Shown here: in pieces, positions 22,300-28,655 of the stretch
Numbering within the stretch: the stretch's first letter is position 1
Layout of the letters: each line of letters begins with the position of its first letter
Translations under genes and position numbers: made by a program
The notes under the pieces: generated by a model
Databases searched by the model: none
What the model was told of the DNA's origin: nothing
Seen by the model: only the letters and a program-made list of their open reading frames with translations
Virus record (IMG/VR): IMGVR_UViG_3300046167_000586
Span: 1-32,014 of that record
Source: a virus
Length of the DNA: 32,014 nucleotides
Strand: one strand, 5' to 3'

Positions 22300-22489
22300 T
22301 ATAAATTAATTCTTCTATGTCTAATAATTGTTTGTCTCCTAATAAACTATATATACTTTCTTCATTTAAAAATACATCTTCTATATTTATTTCCGGAGGT
22401 TCAGGTGGATCAAAATATTTAAAAGTTTTTCTACCTGGAGTATAAGTGTGCTTTACATATAAAGCTAAATCTGAATAAAAAATAATCAT
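22265..22489 (-). CDS. Hypothetical protein (74 aa)
   Basis: MIIFYSDLALYVKHTYTPGR starts a short protein with KYFDPPEPPEINIEDVFLNE and an acidic end (DIEELIYNEYTEGSRQNN). No family recognised. It overlaps the DUF6378-like start by 35 bases, in the promoter-led operon that begins at 22681. The Pro-rich centre suggests an extended linker between an N-terminal strand and a C-terminal helix. Confidence 0.5.
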   Translation of the reverse strand: MIIFYSDLALYVKHTYTPGRKTFKYFDPPEPPEINIEDVFLNEESIYSLLGDKQLLDIEELIYNEYTEGSRQNN

Positions 22490-22504
22490 AACGTGTTTTT
22501 TGTT

Positions 22505-22681
22505 TTAAGCTTTATTATAGTTATGTTTATTTATAATCTTATTTTCTAAGTCTAATATAACGTAGTCTTCTTTTACAATAAGTTCAATTGCTTCACTAAT
22601 TTTTTTTGCTTTTTCTTGAAGTCTAAACGTTTCAAATATTTCGTTACTAATAGGCTCGTGTTTAAATTTAGGTTTCGGCAT
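22505..22681 (-). CDS. Small acidic/basic protein (58 aa)
   Basis: ATG at 22681 to TAA at 22507-22505 encodes MPKPKFKHEPISNEIFETFR, LQEKAKKISEAIELIVKEDY, VILDLENKIINKHNYNKA. It is predicted to be mainly a single helix followed by a short strand. It is the first gene after the promoter-like repeat at 22713-22739, and otherwise 250 bases would be empty here. It probably opens the modification operon. No family recognised. Confidence 0.55.
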   Translation of the reverse strand: MPKPKFKHEPISNEIFETFRLQEKAKKISEAIELIVKEDYVILDLENKIINKHNYNKA

Positions 22682-22704
22682 GTTTTTATTTTTATAAGTT
22701 ACAC

Positions 22705-22739
22705 AGCCAATATAATAAACATTTTATTAACAGAAAAAT
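22705..22739 (-). promoter_or_regulatory. Putative phage promoter (27-nt repeat copy 2)
   Basis: The minus strand reads TCTGTTAATA, 10 bases, TATATTGG, and starts right at the stop of the gene at 22739. Bases 22713-22739 are identical to 15199-15225, while the flanking gene sequences are unrelated. TATATTGG resembles the Bacteroidetes -7 box TAnnTTTG. It would drive the operon from 22681 leftwards through the DNA-modification genes. Confidence 0.55.
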
Positions 22740-22996
22740 TATTTATGTTTTTTTTCTGCTTTCCTAGCCCTTTGTATAGCTCTAATTTTATCTGATCTTA
22801 AATATGATTCTCTGTGTTCTTTAACTAAAAGTTCTTTTTCTAAATGATTTGTATACATATACATCTCGTTAACACACTTAATAAGATTAGATATTTTTGT
22901 TCTTTTTTTTCCTGATGTTTTTTCAAATTCTTTTCTTAATGTATTTCCAATTTCATTAAAATATAATTCGTAGATCTGTTTCCTAAGTAAATCCAT
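22739..22996 (-). CDS. Hypothetical coiled-coil protein (85 aa)
   Basis: MDLLRKQIYELYFNEIGNTL, KTSGKKRTKISNLIKCVNEM, YMYTNHLEKELLVKEHRESY, with a strongly basic C-terminus (IRAIQRARKAEKKHK). Mostly helical and likely coiled-coil. It begins in TAATG overlap with the upstream Cys-rich gene and is the last gene of the replication operon before the repeat promoter. The basic tail could bind nucleic acid. No family recognised. Confidence 0.5.
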   Translation of the reverse strand: MDLLRKQIYELYFNEIGNTLRKEFEKTSGKKRTKISNLIKCVNEMYMYTNHLEKELLVKEHRESYLRSDKIRAIQRARKAEKKHK

Positions 22997-23415
22997 TATA
23001 AATATGTTTTAAATAATTTTTCTAAATCTAATATAACTTCTTTGACACAAGAGTTACAAGATGTTAGTTTTCTTTTTGTATTAAATACTCTATTATATAT
23101 GTCTAATAGTTTTTGTTGTTTTTCTGGAGTAATTATTAATCTTCTATCTGAAAACCAGTTTTCTAAAAAATTATATTCAATTTCATTTAAACATTTTGGT
23201 TTATGATAAGGTAATACTTTATTTAATTTTTCTTTTCTTTCGTCGCACCCACAATCTTCTCCTGCTATAAACTTAGCTACTTTTTTTATACCAGTCATAA
23301 CTGTTATTTTTTCTATAGTATCACCAAGTCCTTCTGATTTATTTTCGTTTTCTAAATCAAACTTTTTTTTCCACTCTTTATAAGCTTTTGTTCTTTTATC
23401 TTTAGGTTGTTTCAT
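22996..23415 (-). CDS. Hypothetical Cys-containing protein (139 aa)
   Basis: The middle has GLGDTIEKITVMTGIKKVAK, then EDCGCDERKEKLNKVLPYHK, and near the end CNSCVKE. The CGC and CxxC pairs could bind zinc. The GLGDTIEKIT...TGIK...CGC..RKEKLN pattern recurs in flavobacterial phages without a named function. The N-terminus is very basic (KQPKDKRTKAYKEWKKKF). It lies between the sigma-like gene and a coiled-coil gene in the replication operon, so a DNA- or RNA-binding role is plausible, but this is inference. Confidence 0.55.
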   Translation of the reverse strand: MKQPKDKRTKAYKEWKKKFDLENENKSEGLGDTIEKITVMTGIKKVAKFIAGEDCGCDERKEKLNKVLPYHKPKCLNEIEYNFLENWFSDRRLIITPEKQQKLLDIYNRVFNTKRKLTSCNSCVKEVILDLEKLFKTYL

Positions 23416-23417
23416 TA

Positions 23418-23930
23418 TTATATATTTTTATATTCTTGCCAATCTTTATCGTATTTATCTTTAATTTTATTTTTACAATTTTTCAAAGTATTAAATATGC
23501 TAACCCAACTTATTTGTGTTTCTTTAGCTATTTTTCTAATACTCATATCAGTATCTCTATATAACTTAAATAATTTTTTATCATACCAATGCCAATCCTC
23601 TATTTCATTATCTATTAATTCACATATTTTATTATAAGCTTTATGTTCCTCAATAGTATCTTCATACTTAATTTTATAATCATCTATACTAACTTTTTTT
23701 ATTTTGTGTTTAGCGTTATAATATTGATAATAAGTTGTTTTTAAAGTAAAAAAAATGTAACCTCTATTTGCTTTTCCGTTTGTTATTATTTTATTTGGAT
23801 TAGCATACTTGTGTAATATTATATACATTTCTTGTACAATGTCCTCAGCGTAATCATATTCACCAAATGAGTTAACAATGTTAATCCATTCTTTATGTTC
23901 TTTAGCAATAACTTCTAACCAATTAGACAC
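23418..23930 (-). CDS. Sigma-factor-like protein (170 aa)
   Basis: N-terminal residues 1-45 (WINIVNSFGEYDYAEDIVQE, MYIILHKYA) match sigma-70 region 2 (DAEDIVQE..). A C-terminal helix-turn-helix at about 127-155 (DTDMSIRKIAKETQISWVSI) matches sigma region 4. The linker is long and Tyr/Lys-rich. It may direct host RNA polymerase to phage promoters such as the 27-nt repeats, or be a DNA-binding protein related to terminase small subunits. It lies immediately downstream of the helicase in the replication operon. Confidence 0.6.
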   Translation of the reverse strand: MSNWLEVIAKEHKEWINIVNSFGEYDYAEDIVQEMYIILHKYANPNKIITNGKANRGYIFFTLKTTYYQYYNAKHKIKKVSIDDYKIKYEDTIEEHKAYNKICELIDNEIEDWHWYDKKLFKLYRDTDMSIRKIAKETQISWVSIFNTLKNCKNKIKDKYDKDWQEYKNI

Positions 23931-23942
23931 GCATAAATATAA

Positions 23943-24863
23943 TCAAAAAATATTTAATATATCTTTTATATCTACATTATTACAATGAAGAATATTTACT
24001 CCTGCAAATTCAAATCCAATATTGTTTTTTGTCATACGTAATTTAACAGGTTGTTCTATTGGTGTAGGTCTTCCTCCTGTTTCAACTTCTTTAATTTTTC
24101 TTACATGTATTTCACTAATCATCCAATCACTAGAGTGTTGAATATATCTATGTATAGTAAAAACATCATCAGCTCTATTTCCCCATTTACCACCACCTTC
24201 AACATCCGCTAAACTTGGTGGGATAGGTAAACCTGAATATTCGTGTTCTTTATTATGAACTTTTCTAAGAGCTTCGGTTACAGCGTGGGCATTTAACCAT
24301 ATTGAAACGTTTTGATGTTTACAAAATAATCTAAATTCTGTTGCTACTTGATAATCATACTCGTGACCATTAATACCTCTCATAGTATTTCTGTCTTTAA
24401 CTAAACTATTATATGGGTCAATTAAAAAACCATCATAATTAAATTTTTCTTTTATTTGTTTTGCTTCGCTTAAAAGATCTTTATAATTATATAAGTCGTC
24501 TACTTCTATTATTTTAAAATAAGTATTAAACCAATCTAAAGTTTTTTGAATATCTTTATCTGTAATATTATTTACTGGTTTTCCAGTTTTAAATTCTAAT
24601 ATTTTTCTAGCTATTGATTGTGAGGAGTTTTCTGCAGAAAATATAAGCCATTTAATATCGTGCTTTATAGTGTATAACAACATTAAATATAAAATTACGG
24701 TAGTTTTACCTACGTTAGCGTGGCCAAGAATTAAATTAAAGTTATTAGATTTAAAGCGTATATGCTCATCTATTTCCGGAACTCCTATTTTTAATCCTTG
24801 TTTTACTCTACCGTATTTTACATCTAAGATTTTTTTCTCTAAGTGATCTAAATTACTTAGCAT
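23943..24863 (-). CDS. DnaB-like replicative helicase / RecA-fold ATPase (306 aa)
   Basis: Walker A GHANVGKTT (47-55) and Walker B YDGFLIDPYN (143-152) lie in a RecA-type core. IWLNAHAVTEALRK is the sensor-like strand and ADVEGGGKWGNRADDVFTIHR is the conserved loop and arginine region of DnaB C-terminal domains. The N-terminal helicase domain of DnaB is missing; at 306 residues this is the compact phage form. It would unwind DNA at the phage fork. It starts in TAATG overlap with the SSB-like gene. Confidence 0.8.
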   Translation of the reverse strand: MLSNLDHLEKKILDVKYGRVKQGLKIGVPEIDEHIRFKSNNFNLILGHANVGKTTVILYLMLLYTIKHDIKWLIFSAENSSQSIARKILEFKTGKPVNNITDKDIQKTLDWFNTYFKIIEVDDLYNYKDLLSEAKQIKEKFNYDGFLIDPYNSLVKDRNTMRGINGHEYDYQVATEFRLFCKHQNVSIWLNAHAVTEALRKVHNKEHEYSGLPIPPSLADVEGGGKWGNRADDVFTIHRYIQHSSDWMISEIHVRKIKEVETGGRPTPIEQPVKLRMTKNNIGFEFAGVNILHCNNVDIKDILNIF

Positions 24864-25159
24864 TAAAATAAATCTATTTCTTCTCTAGCTTGATTTTGTT
24901 GTGAATTATCTACTCTTTCAACCCATTCAGCATTTACAACAGTTCCATTGTTCCATACACATTTACCATTACCTAAATATATTTTTTCAGCTTTAGATTG
25001 TCTTTCTTCTTTTGTTTGTGAATGATATACAGATACGTTTTGTCCATATTGATTTGTGTCATCATTTACACTTAATGCAATATTTAAGTATTTATCTTTT
25101 GCAATTTTTGTTTTATCTATCTTTGTTAAGTCTATGCTTACTACTAATGTTGATGCCAT
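24863..25159 (-). CDS. Putative ssDNA-binding protein (98 aa)
   Basis: MASTLVVSIDLTKIDKTKIA, KDKYLNIALSVNDDTNQYGQ, NVSVYHSQTKEERQSKAEKI: beta-rich, compatible with an OB fold. A short acidic end (AREEIDLF) with terminal Phe recalls the acidic tip of SSB proteins that binds partners. Similar proteins lie between ERF and helicase genes in flavobacterial phages. It is coupled to the helicase by TAATG. The assignment is by context and tail; the fold is inferred. Confidence 0.55.
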   Translation of the reverse strand: MASTLVVSIDLTKIDKTKIAKDKYLNIALSVNDDTNQYGQNVSVYHSQTKEERQSKAEKIYLGNGKCVWNNGTVVNAEWVERVDNSQQNQAREEIDLF

Positions 25160-25164
25160 AATTT

Positions 25165-25590
25165 TTATTTTAATATATTGTTTAAAGGATTATTTGATTG
25201 ATTGTAATTTGTTTTTTTTGGTTGATATTTATAACCAACTGTAGAATTAGCATCATCATCTTCTGCTTGTAATCCAAGTAATGAAGTTAATGTATATCTT
25301 CTATAATAGGTTATTGCTGAACCAATTTTTTGTGGGTCTTGTATATTAGGTAATTGCATGCTTGATTCTACACTGCCACCATCTAAATCAACTATAACAC
25401 TTCTTACTTGATTATCTGTTATAGGTTGAATTAACACTAGTTTGTGTTTTTCTAACAAAGGTTGTAATTGCCCAATTAAAGAGTTTATATCAAAATATTT
25501 ACTCTTATAAAAAGGATTTCTTACATCTTTACTAATTGTTCCAATTTCTGATTGAAGCTTATAAAGCTTATGATAAATGTTTGTTTCCAT
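25165..25590 (-). CDS. ERF-family single-strand annealing protein (141 aa)
   Basis: The core matches ERF proteins: NPFYKSKYFDINSLIGQLQP (25-44), LLEKHKLVLIQPI, LDGGSVESSMQLPNIQDPQK, IGSAITYYRRYTLTSLLGLQ (91-110) and the AEDDDAN end motif. ERF proteins coat ssDNA and anneal complementary strands, working with a phage exonuclease, here the PDDEXK protein at 17.4-18.4 kb. The C-terminal 30 residues are Asn/Gln/Lys-rich and probably flexible. It overlaps the upstream coiled-coil gene by 23 bases. Confidence 0.88.
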   Translation of the reverse strand: METNIYHKLYKLQSEIGTISKDVRNPFYKSKYFDINSLIGQLQPLLEKHKLVLIQPITDNQVRSVIVDLDGGSVESSMQLPNIQDPQKIGSAITYYRRYTLTSLLGLQAEDDDANSTVGYKYQPKKTNYNQSNNPLNNILK

Positions 25591-25714
25591 ACTTGTGATT
25601 TGTTAAATTTTCTTTTTGTTCTTTTTCAAGTTTAATTGATAATTCTTCAACTTGATTTTCTAGTTCTTCAATTCTTTTACGAAGCTGAACTATAGCTGCT
25701 AATTGATATTCCAT
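25568..25714 (-). CDS. Small coiled-coil protein (48 aa)
   Basis: ATG at 25714 to TAA at 25570-25568 gives MEYQLAAIVQLRKRIEELEN, QVEELSIKLEKEQKENLTNH, KYGNKHLS. Heptad spacing of I/L/V in residues 5-32 indicates a parallel coiled coil. It is the first gene after the early promoter and overlaps the ERF start by 23 bases. It may be an oligomerisation or regulatory partner of the recombination proteins. Family not recognised. Confidence 0.6.
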   Translation of the reverse strand: MEYQLAAIVQLRKRIEELENQVEELSIKLEKEQKENLTNHKYGNKHLS

Positions 25715-25736
25715 AAAATGTTTTTATTGTTCTATA

Positions 25737-25763
25737 CAAATATATAAAAAAAATATTAACAAA
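25737..25763 (-). promoter_or_regulatory. Early promoter, Bacteroidetes type
   Basis: On the minus strand TTTGTTAATA (from 25763) is followed by a T-rich spacer and TATATTTG (25744-25737), an exact match to the -7 consensus TAnnTTTG. The TTTG to TA spacing is 15, somewhat short. It shares TTTGTTAATA with the 27-nt repeats' TCTGTTAATA. It starts immediately after a terminator and leads into the replication genes. Confidence 0.65.
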
Positions 25764-25790
25764 AAAAAAGGGTAAAAATTAATTTACCCC
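25761..25790 (-). terminator. Rho-independent terminator after NinG
   Basis: Minus strand GGGTAAA-TTAATT-TTTACCC followed by nine T: a 7-bp stem with 6-base loop. It lies about 50 bases after the NinG stop and insulates the early promoter from upstream transcription. The 52 bases between stop and stem hold nothing else I can identify. Confidence 0.8.
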
Positions 25791-25841
25791 TCTTTCAAAC
25801 AAAAAACATTTAGGAAACAAAATTACCTAGCGGTAATTATC

Positions 25842-26249
25842 TTACAAATATAATTCTTTTTTTCTTAATTCAACTAACTCTGTATATTTATTTATCATTA
25901 AATGCAGGTCATCATTAGAAAACTTAACTATTTTCCTTGACATTATTAATAATTCTTCAGGTAAATCTTTTCCGTATTCCTTTTGTAATTCTAAGCCATA
26001 CTTGTATTGCTCTCCGTATTTCATTACATTACATCCATAACATTGCACTTGACAGTTTAATTCTTCCCATCTTGTAGCATAAAATTTTCTGGATTGGAAA
26101 TGGCCACACTGCATTTTTTTATAATAATCTTTTTTTCCACAAGTGTAACAGCTAACTACACCTAAATCATCAGCTTTACGAAGTCTTATATATAAAGAGA
26201 ATATAGTATCTAATTTTTTTACCAACCCTTTACGTGATAATTTTCTCAT
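25842..26249 (-). CDS. ninG: NinG/Rap-like recombination nuclease (135 aa)
   Basis: Zinc-finger layout is clear: CYTCGK (Cys34, Cys37), MQCGHF (Cys48, His50), then QCYGCN (Cys70, Cys73) with Cys66. The CGHF.SR...TRW.E.N pattern is that of lambda NinG (Rap), a Holliday-junction/branched-DNA structure-specific endonuclease that aids recombination. Length (135) is shorter than lambda Rap (204) but includes the whole core. The N-terminus is basic. A perfect ATATTAGCTAATAT palindrome lies 8 bases upstream of its ATG. A terminator follows. Confidence 0.85.
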   Translation of the reverse strand: MRKLSRKGLVKKLDTIFSLYIRLRKADDLGVVSCYTCGKKDYYKKMQCGHFQSRKFYATRWEELNCQVQCYGCNVMKYGEQYKYGLELQKEYGKDLPEELLIMSRKIVKFSNDDLHLMINKYTELVELRKKELYL

Positions 26250-26256
26250 ATATTTA

Positions 26257-26270
26257 ATATTAGCTAATAT
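26257..26270. promoter_or_regulatory. 14-bp perfect palindrome upstream of NinG
   Basis: ATATTAGCTAATAT ends 8 bases before the NinG start. It could be an operator. Chance occurrence in AT-rich DNA is possible. Confidence 0.3.
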
Positions 26271-26435
26271 ATTATTTTTTATTTATAATAAAAGAAAAGA
26301 AAAAGAAAAAGGACAAAAAGAAAAAGAAAAGAAAAAGCCAACAAAAAGAAAAGAAAATTAATTACCTGTTCCAAGCACCGTCCAACTTTATTAGGTTGTG
26401 CAAGTTTAGCTATAAGCAAAAACAAATATATAAAA
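26271..26435. other. Intergenic region with homopurine tract
   Basis: This 165-base gap has no ORF. Bases 26290-26358 on the plus strand are almost entirely A and G (AAAAGAAAAGA-type repeats, about five interruptions). The next 45 bases (26370-26412) are less AT-rich (ccaagcaccgtccaac...ggttgtgcaag) with short CAAC/GTTG and GCA/TGC pairing. It is the longest noncoding stretch in the genome, next to NinG. An origin, a structured RNA leader or a transcription pause element are possible; none can be proven here. Confidence 0.5.
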
Positions 26436-26558
26436 TTATTTTAATATATATTTTTTGTACTTTACAGCAGAAATAACTACTGCAATAATAAAAATAATTG
26501 TAAAAATGTTTAGATGTGTTTCTCCACAGAATCCTAATAAGTGCTTTAATGTTTCCAT
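26436..26558 (-). CDS. Small membrane protein (40 aa)
   Basis: ATG at 26558 to TAA at 26438-26436 encodes METLKHLLGFCGETHLNIFT, IIFIIAVVISAVKYKKYILK. One transmembrane helix spans about residues 17-33, followed by a basic cytoplasmic end. METLKHLLGFCGE-type peptides occur in lysis regions of flavobacterial phages. It begins one base after the preceding small basic gene ends. It may be a lysis accessory or antiholin; role inferred from location only. Confidence 0.6.
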   Translation of the reverse strand: METLKHLLGFCGETHLNIFTIIFIIAVVISAVKYKKYILK

Positions 26559-26559
26559 A

Positions 26560-26687
26560 TTATCTACCTTGACCTTTATATTTCTTTTTGAATTTTACTT
26601 GACCCTTTACTAGCATTCTTAGAATGAACACCAGGTCTTTTTGTGCGTTTAGAAGGCACGATAATTACTTGTGGTGAGCTTTGCCAT
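26560..26687 (-). CDS. Small very basic protein (41 aa), broken by two +1 shifts
   Basis: The ATG at 26687 overlaps the holin stop (TAATG). In frame 0 it ends after 12 codons, but skipping one base near 26672-26678 gives VIIVPSKRTKRPGVHSKNAS, and skipping one A in the AAAA at about 26592-26598 gives KFKKKYKGQGR and a TAA one base before the next ATG. The joined product (MAK..., then RTKRPGVHSKNASKG, ending YKGQGR) looks like a basic nucleic-acid-binding peptide known in other flavophages. As sequenced the gene would be non-functional without recoding. Sequencing error or decay are alternatives. Confidence 0.5.
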
Positions 26688-27082
26688 TACTTTCTGAATT
26701 TCTCTGCACTACGACCTCCAAAATAAGCTCCTATGACCGTTATAAGTACTAACTGTAATAAGTCAATCCAGTTTGCTTTAACTTCAAAAGATATAACACC
26801 TGCATCAATAAATACCATAAGAACTGTAGACACTACTAGAAATATAAGTACTAAAGGTCTAACATTCTTACTAAGCCAACTATCAGAAGCCATATCTACT
26901 TTCCATCTCTCAGTAACATTCTTTTGTATGTCAGCTTCTGCATCAATCCAGATCTGCTCCATTTCTTTTTCGAATTGAGCTTTCTCTACTTTACTAAAAG
27001 TATGTTTGTCTATTATGCCTGAAATCTTTTCTGCTATGTTTCCACCTGCAGCTCCAAATAATTTACTTAGTATTTTGCTCAT
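26687..27082 (-). CDS. Holin (GTA_holin_3TM-like, 131 aa)
   Basis: An amphipathic N-terminal part (KILSKLFGAAGGNIAEKISG) and a charged coiled coil lead to DSWLSKNVRPLVLIFLVVST, VLMVFIDAG as one transmembrane helix (about 75-97), then NWIDLLQLVLITVIGAYFGG as a second (about 104-123), ending RSAEKFRK. This matches the 3-TM holin family seen in gene transfer agents and Bacteroidetes phages. It would form inner-membrane lesions to release the endolysin. It overlaps the endolysin gene by 20 bases, the standard holin-endolysin pairing. Confidence 0.78.
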   Translation of the reverse strand: MSKILSKLFGAAGGNIAEKISGIIDKHTFSKVEKAQFEKEMEQIWIDAEADIQKNVTERWKVDMASDSWLSKNVRPLVLIFLVVSTVLMVFIDAGVISFEVKANWIDLLQLVLITVIGAYFGGRSAEKFRK

Positions 27083-27545
27083 TTGTTATATCTATGTATT
27101 TAGTTTTACCATTTTCTTTTATTGCTCTTAAACATCTTTTTCTGTTAGAATCTTCATCTACATAACTAACGTGAACCCAATCAGGGCTATCATTTGTGCC
27201 AAACTCCCAAATAAGTTGGTCAAAGTCGAGATTATCTTTAATGTAATAATACATATAAGCATTACTAACGTTACCATAAACATCGTCAATATCAATAGCA
27301 CGTCCTTGACAATGTTGGCTTTTACTGCTGCCTCCAATAGCTTTATTAAGTTCTTCACATCTATAAAATGAGTTTATTTTTATAGGTGCATTAACAGCTT
27401 CTCTTAAAGGTTCAAATACTTTCTTAGCTACCATCTCCATATTTTGTAAGTGATATTCATTAGGAATATTATCTATACCTAAACGTAAAGCTGTTGCACT
27501 TCTAGTAGCTTCTTTGTAGCTTATATGTTTACTTATTCTATTCAT
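27063..27545 (-). CDS. Peptidase M15 endolysin (160 aa)
   Basis: Peptidase_M15_3 fold. The zinc ligands are in SQHCQGRAIDID (His78, Asp85) and DWVHVSY (His125), with FYRCEELNKAIGGSSKS preceding. It would hydrolyse L-Ala-D-Glu or D-Ala-type peptide bonds in peptidoglycan at lysis. There is no signal peptide, so it relies on the adjacent holin. It starts in TAATG overlap with the lipoprotein gene. The C-terminus is Lys/Asn-rich (KENGKTKYIDITNEQNTK). Confidence 0.85.
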   Translation of the reverse strand: MNRISKHISYKEATRSATALRLGIDNIPNEYHLQNMEMVAKKVFEPLREAVNAPIKINSFYRCEELNKAIGGSSKSQHCQGRAIDIDDVYGNVSNAYMYYYIKDNLDFDQLIWEFGTNDSPDWVHVSYVDEDSNRKRCLRAIKENGKTKYIDITNEQNTK

Positions 27546-27895
27546 TATTTATCGTTCCTTTTATCTTTTATAGCATTCATATCTATTCTTGATATGTCTT
27601 TTGTATTATGATTACTAGAAGTACTACTAGAATTATTGTTACTAGAACTACTATTAGATTCATAATATATTTTATTAGAGTATATGTTATTATATCTCCA
27701 GTTATTATAGTAATAAGGATTCCATTCTCTAGCATATAATGGATATATAGATTGATAAATATTAGGTCTTATTTTATCTATTGGTAATAGGAGAGTATCT
27801 CCTTCTGAAGTAACTGCTAAAACGTGCTTGATTGTTGGTTTTGGAGTGTAAGTTCCGCACCCTATTATTAATATTAAACATATAATAAATCTCAT
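27545..27895 (-). CDS. Lipoprotein in lysis cassette, possible outer-membrane spanin (116 aa)
   Basis: MRFIICLILIIGCGTYTPKP has a short hydrophobic signal and a lipobox (LIIG-C, Cys13), so the mature protein would be lipid-anchored. TIKHVLAVTSEGDTLLLPID follows, then a Tyr/Asn-rich middle (YPLYAREWNPYYYNNWRYNN) and a Ser/Asn low-complexity tail. It lies directly before endolysin and holin. Outer-membrane spanins are small lipoproteins in this position, but this one is not Pro-rich. It may instead block superinfection. The role is inference from anchor and location. Confidence 0.6.
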   Translation of the reverse strand: MRFIICLILIIGCGTYTPKPTIKHVLAVTSEGDTLLLPIDKIRPNIYQSIYPLYAREWNPYYYNNWRYNNIYSNKIYYESNSSSSNNNSSSTSSNHNTKDISRIDMNAIKDKRNDK

Positions 27896-27896
27896 T

Positions 27897-28055
27897 TTAA
27901 TTTGTACTTGCCCTTCTAGGTCTATTAATTCTATTTATAGTATTCTGTATTTCTAATCTAGTAGCTTTAATTTGCAAAGATATATCTGCTACATATTGCA
28001 TTCTAACTCTACCTGATTTATCCATAATAACAATTACAGGTACAGCCATAATTTT
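27897..28055 (-). CDS. Thioredoxin-like protein, 3' part after frame break
   Basis: The frame is open from AAA at 28055 and reads KIMAVPVIVIMDKSGRVRMQ, YVADISLQIKATRLEIQNTI, NRINRPRRASTN, ending TAA at 27899-27897. First ATG at 28049. VPVIVIMDKSGR matches the cis-Pro strand and turn of thioredoxin-fold proteins, which the 5' ORF (28054-28239) lacks. A +1 shift at AAC TAA AAT joins the two into a 113-residue protein. It ends one base before the lipoprotein start. Confidence 0.6.
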   Translation of the reverse strand, partial: KIMAVPVIVIMDKSGRVRMQYVADISLQIKATRLEIQNTINRINRPRRASTN

Positions 28056-28239
28056 AGTTCTGAACATCTCTAGGTTGGTCTTTTAGGTAACTAAACTTAA
28101 CAGTAGCTCCTGTAATATCACTTAAATCGTAATTATTCTTTTTATTCCATTCTGCATTTATTTGCAGAACTGTTACGTCTTGACTATATACAGAGACCGC
28201 AACCAATACACATATCGCACATAATATTAATTTTTTCAT
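28054..28239 (-). CDS. Exported thioredoxin-like protein, 5' part (61 aa before frame break)
   Basis: MKKLILCAICVLVAVSVYSQ is a classic signal peptide with probable cleavage after YSQ or before. DVTVLQINAEWNKKNNYDLS, GATVKFSYLKDQPRDVQN follows: the strand-helix of a thioredoxin-like fold with NAEWN in place of the CxxC. The usual next part (VPVIVIMDK...) is in the adjacent frame at 27897-28055. As in other flavophages the family likely has no redox cysteines, so a structural or stress role in the periplasm is possible. It overlaps the upstream gene by ATGA. Confidence 0.6.
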   Translation of the reverse strand: MKKLILCAICVLVAVSVYSQDVTVLQINAEWNKKNNYDLSDITGATVKFSYLKDQPRDVQN

Positions 28240-28514
28240 TTACTAATTATTTCAAATAACTTATCGTCTATTTTCTTTAACGCATCTGAGTTTTCTTCTA
28301 CTTTTTTACCAGTATTCATAATAGTTTCTCTTACGAGCTTGTCTTTTAAATCATACTCTGTTCTTGAAATCTCAGGTTCAGGTAGCTTCTTAGCTTCTTC
28401 TATGTCTGCTTGTAATGCAAACCACATTCCTATAAGGGTAGATAACCCCACCCCTATAGCAATAAGTGTCTTTATACTAATTTCAAATTTACTGTCTTCG
28501 CTTAATTCACTCAT
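28236..28514 (-). CDS. Membrane protein with coiled-coil (92 aa)
   Basis: Residues 12-33 (EISIKTLIAIGVGLSTLIGM) form one transmembrane helix; the rest (about 35-92) is charged and helical with REYDLKDKL-type heptads, ending KKIDDKLFEIISK. This is the plan of inner-membrane spanin-like or holin-accessory proteins. Both ends are coupled by ATGA to neighbours. It is part of the lysis/accessory operon. Function unproven. Confidence 0.6.
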   Translation of the reverse strand: MSELSEDSKFEISIKTLIAIGVGLSTLIGMWFALQADIEEAKKLPEPEISRTEYDLKDKLVRETIMNTGKKVEENSDALKKIDDKLFEIISK

Positions 28515-28651
28515 AGTTTCTTAGTTTTTTGAATAGTATATACTATTGTGCAGATTAGAAGTATAATTTTTAACCATACCTCAACCTCAGTTAATGATAC
28601 TAGAAAAGCCATTGAGTTTATAAGGTATATCTTCATATCTGCAAAATCCAT
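28511..28651 (-). CDS. Small membrane protein (46 aa)
   Basis: ATG at 28651 gives MDFADMKIYLINSMAFLVSL, TEVEVWLKIILLICTIVYTI, QKTKKL, with TGA at 28513-28511 in the next ATG (ATGA). One strong transmembrane helix covers about residues 25-40, with a preceding amphipathic helix and a basic end. It occupies the gap between 28514 and 28656. Probably a lysis-region accessory; no family recognised. Confidence 0.6.
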   Translation of the reverse strand: MDFADMKIYLINSMAFLVSLTEVEVWLKIILLICTIVYTIQKTKKL

Positions 28652-28655
28652 AGCG

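Noticed and set aside
26375-26401. Possible small structured RNA (GCA..CAAC..GTTG..TGC)
   Set aside because: Only 4 bp plus 3 bp of pairing with a 5-base bulge; too weak to call an RNA gene without conservation data.
27158-27358. Minus-strand hydrophobic 66-codon ORF
   Set aside because: It overlaps the M15 peptidase in another frame; the peptidase has clear zinc ligands, while this ORF has no start context or coupling.
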